Origin: Nitrospirota bacterium
GTDB taxonomy: Bacteria > Nitrospirota > Thermodesulfovibrionia > Thermodesulfovibrionales > JdFR-85
Assembly (NCBI GenBank): GCA_015492645.1
Contig: WGER01000054.1
Span: 1-35,809 of the forward strand
Direction of reading: 5' to 3'
DNA: 35,809 bases
The translations under genes and the position numbers were made by a program. This document shows positions 8,512 through 18,221 of the stretch, in pieces (within the stretch, counting starts at the first letter, position 1; each line of letters opens with the position of its first letter). The notes under the pieces were generated by a model, which was not told where the DNA came from, made no database searches, and was given only the letters and a program-made list of their open reading frames with translations.

Positions 8512-9608
8512 CACCATATACCCTCGAGGAGTTCAACAGTAATTCTGTTAGACAGGAGCATCCCTCGAGGGGTGAGTTTCAGTCTACTCCCCTCACACTT
8601 CAGATGGCCATTCTGTATTAGCATTTCTACTTTTTCTGTGCATTTAAGTCTATCCCTTTCTATGCCGATGTCTGTCCTGAGGCCAAGCATCAGCCTTTCT
8701 ATCAAGAGGTCCCTGTCTGAAAGTTGCCTCTCAGTGGCGATTGGTCTTAGCCCTCTCCGGATGGCTTTGGCCCAGTCTCCTATGTCCCTGTGGTTCTCCC
8801 ATCTCCTTTTATCAGAGAAGGAATGGGCTGAGGGACCGACCCCGATATACGGACCCATGAGCCAGTAGTTCATGTTGTGTCTGCATCTATGTCCAGGCCT
8901 TGCGAAGTTTGAGATCTCGTAGTGTTCGTATCCTGCGCCGGTGAGGGTCTCATGGATGAGGAGAAACATCTCTTCCACGGTCTGTTCATCAGGCATGGTG
9001 AGTTCTCCACCACTCTGCATTGTATGAAACTCTGTGCCTTTGTGGATGGTGAGTTCGTAGGCAGAGATATGCTCTGGGGAGAATTCGAGTATCTCCAGCA
9101 GGGTCCTGTGAAGGGACTCTGGAGTCTGTCCCGGGATCCCATAGATGATGTCAACAGAGAGATTCTCAAAGACCTGCCTTGCTGCTGATAGTGCCTTCAG
9201 GGATACCTCCCGAGTATGGTTCCTCCGCAGTGCCCTGAGTTCTTCATCCTGCAGGCTCTGCACCCCGAGGCTGAGTCTGTTAACGCCGGAGTCTCTGTAA
9301 TCCTGGAGTCTTCCTGTGTTAATCGATTCAGGGTTCGCCTCAAGGCTGACCTCAGGAGATGCAGATAGGTGGAACGTCCTTTGAACCCTCTCGAGTATCT
9401 TCAGAACATGAAAGGGTTGAAGGAGTGAGGGCGTGCCACCACCAAAATATACAGTATCAATTGGCCGGTTCCTGTCATGGAGGCCGATCTCCATCAGGAG
9501 TAAGGATGTGTACTCATCCAACACCCCTTCACTCACAGGGATGCTGTAGAAATCACAATATAGACACTTACTCACACAGAAGGGTATATGGATGTAAAGT
9601 CCTGCCAT
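8508..9608 (-). CDS. hemW: HemW-type radical SAM protein (heme chaperone; CPO-like)
   Basis: 366 residues. The N-terminus [17 protein letters not shown] gives the CXXXCXXC motif (Cys11, 15, 18) for the radical SAM 4Fe-4S cluster, followed by [10 protein letters not shown] and the HemW_C region. This protein was long annotated as oxygen-independent coproporphyrinogen oxidase; characterised HemW members bind and deliver heme to membrane proteins and lack oxidase activity. The four-Cys arrangement and extra N-terminal segment of true HemN are absent, favouring HemW. It is the last gene of a gspG-gspH-hemW unit (24-nt gap after gspH). Its stop overlaps the leuS stop tail-to-tail. Confidence 0.9.
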   Translation of the reverse strand: MAGLYIHIPFCVSKCLYCDFYSIPVSEGVLDEYTSLLLMEIGLHDRNRPIDTVYFGGGTPSLLQPFHVLKILERVQRTFHLSASPEVSLEANPESINTGRLQDYRDSGVNRLSLGVQSLQDEELRALRRNHTREVSLKALSAARQVFENLSVDIIYGIPGQTPESLHRTLLEILEFSPEHISAYELTIHKGTEFHTMQSGGELTMPDEQTVEEMFLLIHETLTGAGYEHYEISNFARPGHRCRHNMNYWLMGPYIGVGPSAHSFSDKRRWENHRDIGDWAKAIRRGLRPIATERQLSDRDLLIERLMLGLRTDIGIERDRLKCTEKVEMLIQNGHLKCEGSRLKLTPRGMLLSNRITVELLEGIWC

Positions 9609-9632
9609 CCCTTCAGGACCTCAACCTCTGTA

Positions 9633-10094
9633 TCACCCCTGATCGGATGATGCGCTCACCTGCAGTGCAGTGCTGAAGGGGTTATAACTGATAGACCTCT
9701 CCTCAGAGAAGAGGACCCTGAAAGGCGATGGATACCCCTCAGGTGTAAACTTCAGACTCACCATACCCTCAAGTATTACACCCCTGTCAGGCAATTCAAG
9801 GCCCCTGAGAGAGCCGACCTTGAGTGTTTTCTTAAACTTTCTTCCACCCTCAGGTGACTCATAAGTGATTACCCCCCTGTCAATCTCGAAATTCACCAGG
9901 AGGTCCTCTCTATAGAGGATGGCTGAATCCCTGACAAATCTGAGCATAGCAGCCACCTTAAATACATCAGATTTCCCTGCCTGTTTAAAGGGGTCTGTCA
10001 ACCTCGGCATCACAAGTAGGGTAATAAGTGAGATGATAGATATGACAATCAGAAGTTCAAGAAACGTAAATCCCTCTGATTTTATGGACTTCAA
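9633..10094 (-). CDS. Type II secretion/type IV pilus-like minor pseudopilin (GspH/FimT-like)
   Basis: 153 residues. A prepilin peptidase site SEG^FTFLE is followed by a hydrophobic helix (LLIVISIISLITLLVMP), with Glu at +5 of the mature protein. The remainder is beta-rich, of the size of GspH/FimT minor pseudopilins. Known role: part of the tip of the periplasmic pseudopilus. The start is TTG with AGGA overlapping the gspG stop, 6 nt after that stop, so the two are translationally coupled. No other gsp/pil genes lie in the window, so this is a detached pair; assignment to GspH rather than another minor pilin rests on size and the gspG neighbour. Confidence 0.75.
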   Translation of the reverse strand: MKSIKSEGFTFLELLIVISIISLITLLVMPRLTDPFKQAGKSDVFKVAAMLRFVRDSAILYREDLLVNFEIDRGVITYESPEGGRKFKKTLKVGSLRGLELPDRGVILEGMVSLKFTPEGYPSPFRVLFSEERSISYNPFSTALQVSASSDQG

Positions 10095-10100
10095 GTGATC

Positions 10101-10529
10101 CTACTGGATATTCCAGTTGGTTATATCTGCATCAAACCCCTCTCCTCCCTCTTTCCCGTCTGCACCATAGGATATAATGTCATAGTCACCGTGAAGCCCT
10201 GGTGAGATGTAGACATAAGGATTACCCCAGGGGTCGAGGGGTATCTGCTTCGATTCCAGGTATCCACCCTCTCGCCAGTTCTTGGGTATCCTTCCAGTGG
10301 TTGGTTTTTCCACCAATGCCTGAAGTCCCTGCTCAGTGGAGGGGTAAAATCCGTTGTCAAGTTTGAACAGTTTAAGGGCTGTCTCAAAGTTCCTGATCTG
10401 TGCCTTTGCCTCTGCAACCCTCGCCTCATCGGTCCTGCCGATTATCTTTGGAGCAATAAGGGCTGCAAGCAAACTCAGGATAAAGACCACAACGAGCATC
10501 TCTATCAATGTAAACCCTCTCTGTCTCAT
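10101..10529 (-). CDS. gspG: Major pseudopilin GspG
   Basis: About 142 residues. The prepilin peptidase site QRG^FTLIEMLVV is followed by the helix and the GspG-specific loop: [15 protein letters not shown], then [12 protein letters not shown] and [10 protein letters not shown], which hold the calcium-binding region of the family. It polymerises into the type II secretion pseudopilus. I chose ATG 10529 because it follows an extended -10 box by 8 nt; GTG at 10532 is also possible. First gene of the gspG-gspH-hemW unit. Confidence 0.92.
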   Translation of the reverse strand: MRQRGFTLIEMLVVVFILSLLAALIAPKIIGRTDEARVAEAKAQIRNFETALKLFKLDNGFYPSTEQGLQALVEKPTTGRIPKNWREGGYLESKQIPLDPWGNPYVYISPGLHGDYDIISYGADGKEGGEGFDADITNWNIQ

Positions 10530-10537
10530 CACACTCT

Positions 10538-10546
10538 ATTATATCA
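10538..10546 (-). promoter_or_regulatory. Extended -10 promoter, leaderless start of gspG
   Basis: On the minus strand TGATATAAT, identical to the box before the flavoprotein gene. The box ends 8 nt before ATG 10529 (5 nt before GTG 10532), leaving no room for a ribosome binding site. Confidence 0.6.
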
Positions 10547-10564
10547 GATCCATCCCAAGACATT

Positions 10565-10587
10565 CCTTGCACGTCGTAAGTGCAAGG
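10565..10587. other. Perfect 8-bp stem-loop between rodA and gspG
   Basis: CCTTGCAC-gtcgtaa-GTGCAAGG. It lies just after the rodA stop and about 20 nt upstream of the gspG -10 box on the same strand. It lacks a T-tract, so it is either a weak or factor-assisted terminator for the mre operon, or an operator for the gspG promoter. Confidence 0.55.
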
Positions 10588-10602
10588 ATCCGCATCACTG
10601 CA

Positions 10603-11745
10603 TCAGTAGAAGAGTTCAAATCTCCTCATCTTTATATTATTCAGCAGCCCTATACAGATAAAGTTGGCCAGAAGGGCGGTTCCTCCATAACTGAAGAAGG
10701 GTAGGGGGATACCCACCACGGGCATCAGGCCCATTGTCATTCCCAGATTTATGCCTGAATACGCAAGAAACATCACACTTATGCCTGTAGCAATCAGGTA
10801 TCCGAACTCATCCTTTGAGTGAAGGGCTATCTCCAGCCCTCTCAGCAAAAGTGCTCCATACAGTATGAGGAGGAACAGAGAGCCTACAAACCCCCATTCT
10901 TCAGCGAACACTGAGAAGATAAAGTCTGTGTGTCTTTCAGGTAGAAACCTGAGAGGTCCCTGTGTCCCCTGCAGGTATCCCTTCCCGAAGACCCTGCCAG
11001 AACCAATCGTGATCTTGGATTGTTTTATCTGATATCCTATACCTGTGGGATCTACCTCTGGATTAATAAAGGCAACCAGTCTATTCCTTTGATACTCCTT
11101 TAGGCCGTTCCATACCCTTTCACCCCCCACCGGGATTGCAATCAAGACCACCGCCAGAGCAGCCACCAAGACCCTCTTTGTGAGACCCTTGATGAGGAGC
11201 ATGGATACAACAAGTCCCAGGATCATCAGGGCACTACCGAGGTCAGGCTGTAGATACAAGATGGTTGCAGGTATGAAACCAAAAAAACAGAGGGCTGTCA
11301 ACGTCCTGCCAGTACCCAGGGGTGATGGTCTGCCGCTCAGATAGGAGGCAAGACTGACTATCATAGCAACCCTGAATATCTCAGTGGGTTGAAAACTGAG
11401 ATTGCCCATCTTCAACCACCTCTGGGCACCCATGCCTGGATGTCCCACAACCAGGGTGAGAAGCAGCAACCCGATACTGACAGAATAGATGAGTATGGAA
11501 AATCTCTTCAATACCCTGTAATCAAAAAGGCTGACACTGAACATGGTAACCATGCCGAGTATTAACCAGATGGTCTGACGGAGATAGAAGGATGGCTGTC
11601 TGGGCTCTATTACTGACCTTGTGGCACTGTAGATGGTGAGGATCCCGATTATGGTTAATATCACGGGTATACCAAGGACCAGCCAGTCACACCTCTTAAG
11701 GATATCTCTCACTCTGTCTATGACCTTTCCTTGATCAGCGTGCAT
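10603..11745 (-). CDS. rodA: Rod-shape peptidoglycan polymerase RodA (SEDS family)
   Basis: About 380 residues, polytopic with roughly ten membrane helices. SEDS hallmarks: GAQRWLKMGNLSFQPTE, LYLQPDLGSA, FLPERHTDFIFSVFAEEWG and PLPFFSYGGTALLANF. RodA polymerises lipid II glycan strands during elongation and works with PBP2, encoded directly upstream. I start at ATG 11745 (MHADQ), which overlaps the end of mrdA by 11 nt, rather than at 11811 whose extra 22 residues lie inside mrdA and are not hydrophobic or family-like. Last gene of mreBCD-mrdA-rodA. A stem-loop follows the stop. Confidence 0.95.
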   Translation of the reverse strand: MHADQGKVIDRVRDILKRCDWLVLGIPVILTIIGILTIYSATRSVIEPRQPSFYLRQTIWLILGMVTMFSVSLFDYRVLKRFSILIYSVSIGLLLLTLVVGHPGMGAQRWLKMGNLSFQPTEIFRVAMIVSLASYLSGRPSPLGTGRTLTALCFFGFIPATILYLQPDLGSALMILGLVVSMLLIKGLTKRVLVAALAVVLIAIPVGGERVWNGLKEYQRNRLVAFINPEVDPTGIGYQIKQSKITIGSGRVFGKGYLQGTQGPLRFLPERHTDFIFSVFAEEWGFVGSLFLLILYGALLLRGLEIALHSKDEFGYLIATGISVMFLAYSGINLGMTMGLMPVVGIPLPFFSYGGTALLANFICIGLLNNIKMRRFELFY

Positions 11746-13510
11746 AACCTGGGCCCTCTGAATTCTGAGATACTGTATAGACTCCCGGCCCGCCCTCCAG
11801 ATATGTCTCAATTATCTCTTTTGCTATTGGGGCCGCCACCTCACCACCTCCCCCTCCATGTTCAACGAACACTGAAAGCGCAATCTCCGGCTGCGAGTAT
11901 GGTGCATAGGCAACAAACCAGGCATGATCTCTTGGGATGTGCTTTCTATCCCTATCAGTGTAGGCGACTACCTGTGCCGTCCCGGTCTTTCCTGCTATAT
12001 CAATCCTGTCGGAGTGGGCCCTTCTGCCTGTGCCCTGAGGACCATTTACCACACCCCAGAGGGACTCCCTCAGCACCCTGAGTGTCGCGGGTTTGAGAAT
12101 CACCTTCGAGATTACCTCAGGATCAGCATCCTTGAGGAGTTGGGGTCTGTAAACGGTGCCACCATTGGCAATTGCCGAGATGAGCAGGGCTGCCTGAGCA
12201 GGGGTAACGGTCACATACCCCTGACCAATAGCAGCATTGAAGGTCTCACCAAGATACCATGGTTTGCCCTTTGTCCGTAACTTCCAGGCTGTGGTGGGCA
12301 CAAGCCCGCTTCTTTCAGGGGATAGACCAGTGCCCGAAGGTCTGCCAAGTCCGAGTGCATAGGCATATTTGGCAATCCTGTCTATTCCCGTCAGTCTGCC
12401 AAGTTCATAGAAGTAGACGTCACAGGACTCCACAATAGCCCTCTTCATATCCACCAGGCCGTGCCCTTCTTCCTTCCAGCATCCAAATCTCCATATGCCG
12501 ACCTCGGTATAACCCTTACACACAATTGAGGTGTTCCTGTTGGCGAGGCCCTCCTCCATAGCGGCTATAGCAGTAATCAGTTTAAAGACTGAACCTGGTG
12601 GGTACTGACTCTGGAAGACCCTGTTTAAGAGTGGATGGCCAGGATGTCTCGACAGTTTCTCCCATTGCTCTCTATCAATGCCTTTGATAAAGAGATTGGG
12701 ATCAAAGGATGGCAGGCTCACCAAGGCAAGGACCTCTCCTGTGGAGGGTCTGAGGGCGAGGGCTGCCCCAGAGTTCCCCTGGAAGGCCCTTTCTGCTACA
12801 AGTTGTGTCTTGATATCGATGCTCAGGTACAGGTCTTCCCCTTTCTGTGGCTGGATAGTCCTGAGCGTCCTGAGTTGTCTGCCCAGGGCATCTACCTCTA
12901 CTATCTTCATCCCCGGCGTTCCCCGCAACTGTCTGTCAAACATCGCCTCAGCACCCCATCTTCCCACCATTGTATCTTCGGTAACATCCTCCTGCAGCAA
13001 CTGCTCCGGTGTGGGCCACCCAAGGTAGCCTATCACATGGGCCCCTGTCTGACCAAAGTTATAATATCTTGATACCTCTGTCTCTATTATCAGTCCTGGA
13101 AAGTCAGACCTTCTGGCCTCTATTTCAGCCACCTCATCAAAGTCGAGACCGCCCTTCAGTCTTATAGGTTCTAAAGAGTGGTTTCCGGCCTGTTTGAGTT
13201 TCCTCAAGATCTCTCCTTCTGGAAGGTCTATGAGACGGGAGAGACCCTCAATATCAAGTTTTTCAGCAGATACATCTGGCAGTAACGACACAATATAATA
13301 GGGTACGTTCTTTACCAGTTTGACCCCGTTTCTGTCATAGAGGATCCCGCGGGGGGCTGGAATCCTGAAGACCCTGACCCTGTTTCTTATAGACTTCCTG
13401 TAGAACTCTTCACCTTTGATGATCTGCAGTTGCCAGAGCCTCAGTAAAAAGATAGAAAGTACCGTGATACAGACAATAGTAAGGGTCCTCAGGGTCCTTA
13501 TCCTTGTCAT
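11735..13510 (-). CDS. mrdA: Penicillin-binding protein 2 (elongasome transpeptidase)
   Basis: 591 residues. A short cytoplasmic tail and one membrane helix (about 8-28) anchor a periplasmic protein. It has a class B PBP dimerisation domain (APRGILYDRNG near residue 52) and a transpeptidase domain: SXXK as SVFK with catalytic Ser307, the second motif SCD near 366 in place of SXN, and KTGTAQ near 510. It cross-links glycan strands during cell elongation in partnership with RodA. The gene overlaps mreD by ATGA and has GAGAGGA before its start. SCD instead of SXN is a known variation in PBP2 proteins. Confidence 0.95.
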   Translation of the reverse strand: MTRIRTLRTLTIVCITVLSIFLLRLWQLQIIKGEEFYRKSIRNRVRVFRIPAPRGILYDRNGVKLVKNVPYYIVSLLPDVSAEKLDIEGLSRLIDLPEGEILRKLKQAGNHSLEPIRLKGGLDFDEVAEIEARRSDFPGLIIETEVSRYYNFGQTGAHVIGYLGWPTPEQLLQEDVTEDTMVGRWGAEAMFDRQLRGTPGMKIVEVDALGRQLRTLRTIQPQKGEDLYLSIDIKTQLVAERAFQGNSGAALALRPSTGEVLALVSLPSFDPNLFIKGIDREQWEKLSRHPGHPLLNRVFQSQYPPGSVFKLITAIAAMEEGLANRNTSIVCKGYTEVGIWRFGCWKEEGHGLVDMKRAIVESCDVYFYELGRLTGIDRIAKYAYALGLGRPSGTGLSPERSGLVPTTAWKLRTKGKPWYLGETFNAAIGQGYVTVTPAQAALLISAIANGGTVYRPQLLKDADPEVISKVILKPATLRVLRESLWGVVNGPQGTGRRAHSDRIDIAGKTGTAQVVAYTDRDRKHIPRDHAWFVAYAPYSQPEIALSVFVEHGGGGGEVAAPIAKEIIETYLEGGPGVYTVSQNSEGPGYAR

Positions 13511-13977
13511 TGTTCCTCTCCATGACCTTCTTCAACCGTTATATAGGCCCCTGCAGGAGAGTTTACAAATGCCCCAAGTAGTGAAAGCAGAATGAAGGTC
13601 CTTAGAGAAAAGGGCCTGCTGGCGAAAATGGTAAGGCTCAGATACATCAGGGTCTGGTCCAGTAGAGTGAGCATGATTATAAAGAGGATGCCGAGTAGGG
13701 GCCTCCAGAGCAGGATACCGTCCCTCAGATAGGAAGAGAGTATGCCAACCCATGTCTTGCTCAGTATGGCAGGGCCAAGGATTCTACCAGCCAGTGAGTC
13801 TTCCAGAATACCCGTAAAGATGCCAGCCAGCATTCCTGCAGACCCTCCCCTCCTTATGCCAAGCCAATATACCGGTATAATTGACAGGTCAAGAAACCTT
13901 ACCCCTATCGCTGACTGTGCTGCCACTGTACAGAAGATAATCCCAGCCCATATCAATACATCCCTAAGTCGTTTCAT
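13507..13977 (-). CDS. mreD: Rod shape-determining protein MreD
   Basis: 156 residues, almost entirely hydrophobic with about five membrane helices. Sequence conservation in MreD is low; the call rests on size, topology, the motif LDLSIIPVYWLGIRRGGSAG near the N-terminus and its position between mreC and mrdA. It overlaps both neighbours by ATGA, implying coupled translation. MreD is an inner-membrane partner of MreC in the elongasome. Confidence 0.88.
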   Translation of the reverse strand: MKRLRDVLIWAGIIFCTVAAQSAIGVRFLDLSIIPVYWLGIRRGGSAGMLAGIFTGILEDSLAGRILGPAILSKTWVGILSSYLRDGILLWRPLLGILFIIMLTLLDQTLMYLSLTIFASRPFSLRTFILLSLLGAFVNSPAGAYITVEEGHGEEQ

Positions 13978-14753
13978 CTTTTAATAATCACCACTTCCTT
14001 GAGGGAGTCGATTTTCACTAAGGGGGTCGATTTTATCTCGTAGAAGAGGTCGCCTCCCTCTCTTACTTCACTCACATATCCAACTGGTATCCCCTCAGGG
14101 AATATCCTGTCCATACCTGATGTTACCAGCAGACTACCCTCCTTTATTCTCTCATCCTTGGATATATACTTGAGTATGCAGTGTCTGTTACCAGTGCCTG
14201 AGAGTATCCCGTTTATTTCGGTCCCCTTCATCCTAACGGCCACTGAGAAGTTTGGGTCTGTAAGGAGAAGGACCCTTGAGTAGTTCTCTCTAACCTCGAC
14301 CACCTTTCCCACCAATCCCTTTATTGTCCTCACCGCCATGTTTCTACGAACCCCATCTCTGCTGCCCTTATCAATAATTATAACTCCAGAATATCGGTCT
14401 GGCAATGCTGAGATCACTCTCGCAAAGATTATCTCTCTGGCGGTGTCCTGTTGGAACTGGAGGAGTTTTTTTAACCGCCTGTTCTCTTCCTCAAGATACT
14501 CCAGATCCTGAAGTCTTACCTGCAGGGTCAGGACCCTCTTCTTCAACTCCGCAACCTCCTTCTTCAGGTGCTCTTTGTCCTGGAGGGTCAATCTTATGGA
14601 GTCTGAAAGGCCCTTGAGTTCATCTTTGAGATAAATAATGGGGACCTCCACGGCTGAAAAGACCTTCACAGGGCCGTGTTCTTTCTGATATATCATCAGA
14701 AGCAGGCATAGAGCGGAACTGAGAAAAAGCATTAAGGTCCTTTTTGAAAACAT
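13974..14753 (-). CDS. mreC: Rod shape-determining protein MreC
   Basis: 259 residues. One membrane helix (about 7-22), a periplasmic coiled coil (about 45-105, KEHLKKEVAELKKRVLTLQ) and the paired beta-barrel domain (GVIIIDKGSRDGVRRNMAV, then LLVTSGMDRIFPEGIPVGYV). MreC activates the PBP2-RodA synthase and links it to MreB. Starts 6 nt after mreB and ends in an ATGA overlap with mreD. Confidence 0.94.
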   Translation of the reverse strand: MFSKRTLMLFLSSALCLLLMIYQKEHGPVKVFSAVEVPIIYLKDELKGLSDSIRLTLQDKEHLKKEVAELKKRVLTLQVRLQDLEYLEEENRRLKKLLQFQQDTAREIIFARVISALPDRYSGVIIIDKGSRDGVRRNMAVRTIKGLVGKVVEVRENYSRVLLLTDPNFSVAVRMKGTEINGILSGTGNRHCILKYISKDERIKEGSLLVTSGMDRIFPEGIPVGYVSEVREGGDLFYEIKSTPLVKIDSLKEVVIIKR

Positions 14754-14759
14754 GAACCG

Positions 14760-15845
<1,086 letters not shown>

Positions 15846-15891
15846 CATTACTAAGGAATCACAAAATTGCTGATGGAATGGTTGTGTATTA

Positions 15892-16057
15892 CAACAGGAA
15901 CTGCCTCAAAACAGGATTTATGCAACAGAATCCTTCACCCAATGGGTGAACCCTCTTACATTTGCCACGGCACTTGTGGTGTTGCTGAAATCCTGATTTT
16001 TCGGCAGTTCCTGTTGCTTACTGTAGTTTTGACCGAAAGCCTAAGGGCAAATCTGGG
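15892..16057 (+). repeat. Intergenic palindromic repeat, copy B (long imperfect hairpin)
   Basis: Left arm 15892-15919 pairs with right arm 15988-16016: about 26 of 29 positions match, with one single-base gap. The stem continues inward with GCAACA (15922-15927) against TGTTGC (15980-15985). Inside the loop sits a second palindrome TTCACCCAATGGGTGAA (15934-15950). After the right arm comes the CTAAGGGCAAATCTGGG block (16041-16057) also present in copy A. Located between the divergent mreB and ABC-ATPase genes, ending 24 nt before the latter. Size and inverted arms suggest a MITE-like or REP-like element; a structured RNA is the alternative. Confidence 0.65.
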
Positions 16058-16081
16058 AGAGTCCCCGGGAGGTGTAATCAG

Positions 16082-17803
16082 TTGGATGTTGTGAAAGGCA
16101 GAGAGGTCTTAAGAAGGATACTCAGAGAGATCAATGGAAGGGGTTATGGGAATTACAAGGCCCTGAAAGGGCAATACTCTCTGGGCAGGTTTGTCCTTAC
16201 GGTGGACCATGTCCAACCCGACCCCTTTGCCCCTGGTTCCTCTATGAGGGTGAGTGTGGGACTGAGAGACTCGGGCATCCCTCCCCACTGTTACAGCAGT
16301 AGGATAAGGAGGATTGCCCTTTGTGACTTCCTTGCGAGGAGGTTCCACAGGGGGGCTGTCTGTCACAGCAGGCAGAGGGGTACAGGAAGGAGTGGCCAGA
16401 TTGCTATACCAAGGCCGGGCCAGGAGGTGCTCCAAAGGAGTTCTGTTGTGATAAAAGGGGAATACATTGAGGTGAGGTTTACGATGGGGCTACCGGCAAG
16501 GGGCAGGAGCATAGATGCCTATCAGGCTGAGGAGATGTTCCTGAAGGATCTGCCGGAGATAGTGGAAGGTTCCCTCTTTTATGAGAATCTATCTGCCCAT
16601 CACCTCTCGGCCCACATTGCAGTCACAGAGGATGCCGAGCATCTGAGGGGGGTCCTTGACAGTCACGGCCTTGTCGCCTTTGTGGCAGATGGGGCCGTCC
16701 TACCAAGGGCATCAGGGGTAGAGGACACACCTCTGAAGGGTGACAGGGTCGTCCCCTTCCAGAGCCCCCCTTCGATGAGGGTAAGGCTAACCCTTCCAAA
16801 CAGAGGTGAGATCACCGGTATGGGTATACCGAGGGGGGTTACCCTCATCATAGGTGGAGGATACCATGGCAAATCAACTCTCCTCAGGGCGATTGAGAGG
16901 GGTATTTACAACCACATACCAGGCGATGGGAGAGAGTTTGTTGTTACCAGGAAGGATGCTGTCAAGATAAGGGCTGAGGACGGAAGAAGGATAGAGAAGG
17001 TTGATATCTCACCCTTTATCACCAACATACCATTTGGTGAAGACACCTCTTCCTTCAGTACGGACAATGCCTCTGGCAGTACCTCCCAGGCGGCCAATAT
17101 CATGGAGGCATTGGAGATAGGGACGGGTCTCCTTCTGATAGACGAAGACACATCTGCAACAAACTTCATGATAAGAGACCAGAGGATGCAGAGGCTATTA
17201 CCAAAGAGGTTTGAGCCCATAACTCCTTTTATAGACAGGGTGAGGGCACTTTACAGAGACCTCGGGGTGTCAACCATACTTGTGCTGGGTGGCTCTGGAG
17301 AGTACTTCGATGTGGCGGACAGGGTGGTCTGTATGATCCAGTACAGACCTGAAGATATGACACGAGAGGCAAAGGATATCTCAAGGGCCTGTGGTGGAGA
17401 CCGACCGCTGGTAGAGACCTCCTTTGGCGGTTTCCGGATGAGGGTCCCGTTGAGAGAGTCTCTTGACCCTTCAAGGGGTAAAAAAACGGTAAAGGTGGCG
17501 GGGAAGGGGTTAAACAGGATTGTATTCGGTAGATATGAGATAGACCTCAGTTGTGTAGAGCAGATCGTTGACCCCTGCCAGTGTAATGCGATAGCCCATG
17601 CGATGGTCCTGAGCATCTCCTTTATGGACGGCAGGACCCCCCTGAGGGGTGTGATAGAGAGGACCATGCAGAGGATCGAGCAGGAGGGCCTCGATATCCT
17701 CTCCCTGACACCGACAGGCGGGTTTGCAGAGTTCAGGGGGCTTGAACTCGCTTCAGCAATCAACAGACTGAGGAGTTTCAGGGTGAAACAGACAGATGGG
17801 TAA
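16082..17803 (+). CDS. ABC-class predicted ATPase (PF09818-type, MRB1590-like)
   Basis: 573 residues. The N-terminal half is the family-specific region; then Walker A as GGGYHGKSTLL (about residues 258-268), a long insert with SSFSTDNASGSTSQAANI, a signature-like region, and Walker B LLLIDEDTSATNFM (about 350-363). No membrane helices, so it is not a transporter. The family includes trypanosome MRB1590, which has ABC-type fold and RNA-binding features; bacterial function is unknown. The start is TTG at 16082, 8 nt after GGGAGGT (16068-16073); the ATG at 16086 is out of frame. Overlaps the DUF488 gene by 8 nt, so the two are probably co-expressed. Confidence 0.82.
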   Translation: MDVVKGREVLRRILREINGRGYGNYKALKGQYSLGRFVLTVDHVQPDPFAPGSSMRVSVGLRDSGIPPHCYSSRIRRIALCDFLARRFHRGAVCHSRQRGTGRSGQIAIPRPGQEVLQRSSVVIKGEYIEVRFTMGLPARGRSIDAYQAEEMFLKDLPEIVEGSLFYENLSAHHLSAHIAVTEDAEHLRGVLDSHGLVAFVADGAVLPRASGVEDTPLKGDRVVPFQSPPSMRVRLTLPNRGEITGMGIPRGVTLIIGGGYHGKSTLLRAIERGIYNHIPGDGREFVVTRKDAVKIRAEDGRRIEKVDISPFITNIPFGEDTSSFSTDNASGSTSQAANIMEALEIGTGLLLIDEDTSATNFMIRDQRMQRLLPKRFEPITPFIDRVRALYRDLGVSTILVLGGSGEYFDVADRVVCMIQYRPEDMTREAKDISRACGGDRPLVETSFGGFRMRVPLRESLDPSRGKKTVKVAGKGLNRIVFGRYEIDLSCVEQIVDPCQCNAIAHAMVLSISFMDGRTPLRGVIERTMQRIEQEGLDILSLTPTGGFAEFRGLELASAINRLRSFRVKQTDG

Positions 17804-18221
17804 GATCATTTACACACTTGGCACAGACAGAAGAGACGAGGAGGACTTCATTGAGATCCTCCTGCACTACAACATCCAGAGGGTGGTGGATGTGAGGAGA
17901 TTCCCGACGAGCAAGTTCCCTCATTTCAGAAGGGATGCGCTGGAGGAGTTGCTCTCAAAGCATGGAATAGACTATGTCTCTATGGGTACTGAACTGGGTG
18001 GTTACAGGAAGGGAGGGTATGAGGCTTACACCAGAACAGCTGAGTTTGAGAAGGGTATTGAGGGCCTGGAAGGGATGGCATCCAAACAGACCACAGTGAT
18101 ACTATGTGCCGAGAGGTTTCCCTGGAGGTGTCACAGGAGATGGATAGCAAGGAGACTGGCACAGAGGGGATGGAAGGTGGTCCATATACTGGACAAGGGT
18201 AGAGAGTGGGTTCCCCATTAG
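17796..18221 (+). CDS. DUF488 family protein
   Basis: 141 residues. Family features: N-terminal YTLGTDRRDEEDFIEIL, RVVDVRRFPTSKFPHF, then ELGGYRKGGYEAY and the cysteine motif ILCAERFPWRCHRRWIA. DUF488 proteins are small cytoplasmic proteins of unknown function with conserved arginines and two cysteines, compatible with nucleic-acid or redox chemistry. The start overlaps the ABC-ATPase stop (ATGGGTAA), which implies coupled translation. The stop overlaps the convergent cmk stop by 4 nt. Confidence 0.85.
   Translation: MGKIIYTLGTDRRDEEDFIEILLHYNIQRVVDVRRFPTSKFPHFRRDALEELLSKHGIDYVSMGTELGGYRKGGYEAYTRTAEFEKGIEGLEGMASKQTTVILCAERFPWRCHRRWIARRLAQRGWKVVHILDKGREWVPH

Noticed and set aside
10611-10627. 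Sequence AGAGTTCAAATCTCCTC resembling a tRNA T-arm
   Set aside because: No acceptor, D or anticodon stems fit around it, and it lies over the last codons of rodA.
11746-11811. Longer rodA start at 11811
   Set aside because: The extra 22 residues lie wholly inside mrdA, are not hydrophobic or RodA-like, and ATG 11745 gives the usual length.
14000-14036. Near-direct repeat GGGAGTCGATTTT / GGGGGTCGATTTTA
   Set aside because: It falls inside the C-terminal codons of mreC (KSTPLVKIDSLKE) and is short and imperfect; likely chance.
15867-16094. 75-codon plus-strand frame between mreB and the ABC-ATPase
   Set aside because: It runs through the inverted arms of repeat copy B and has no ribosome binding site or family features.
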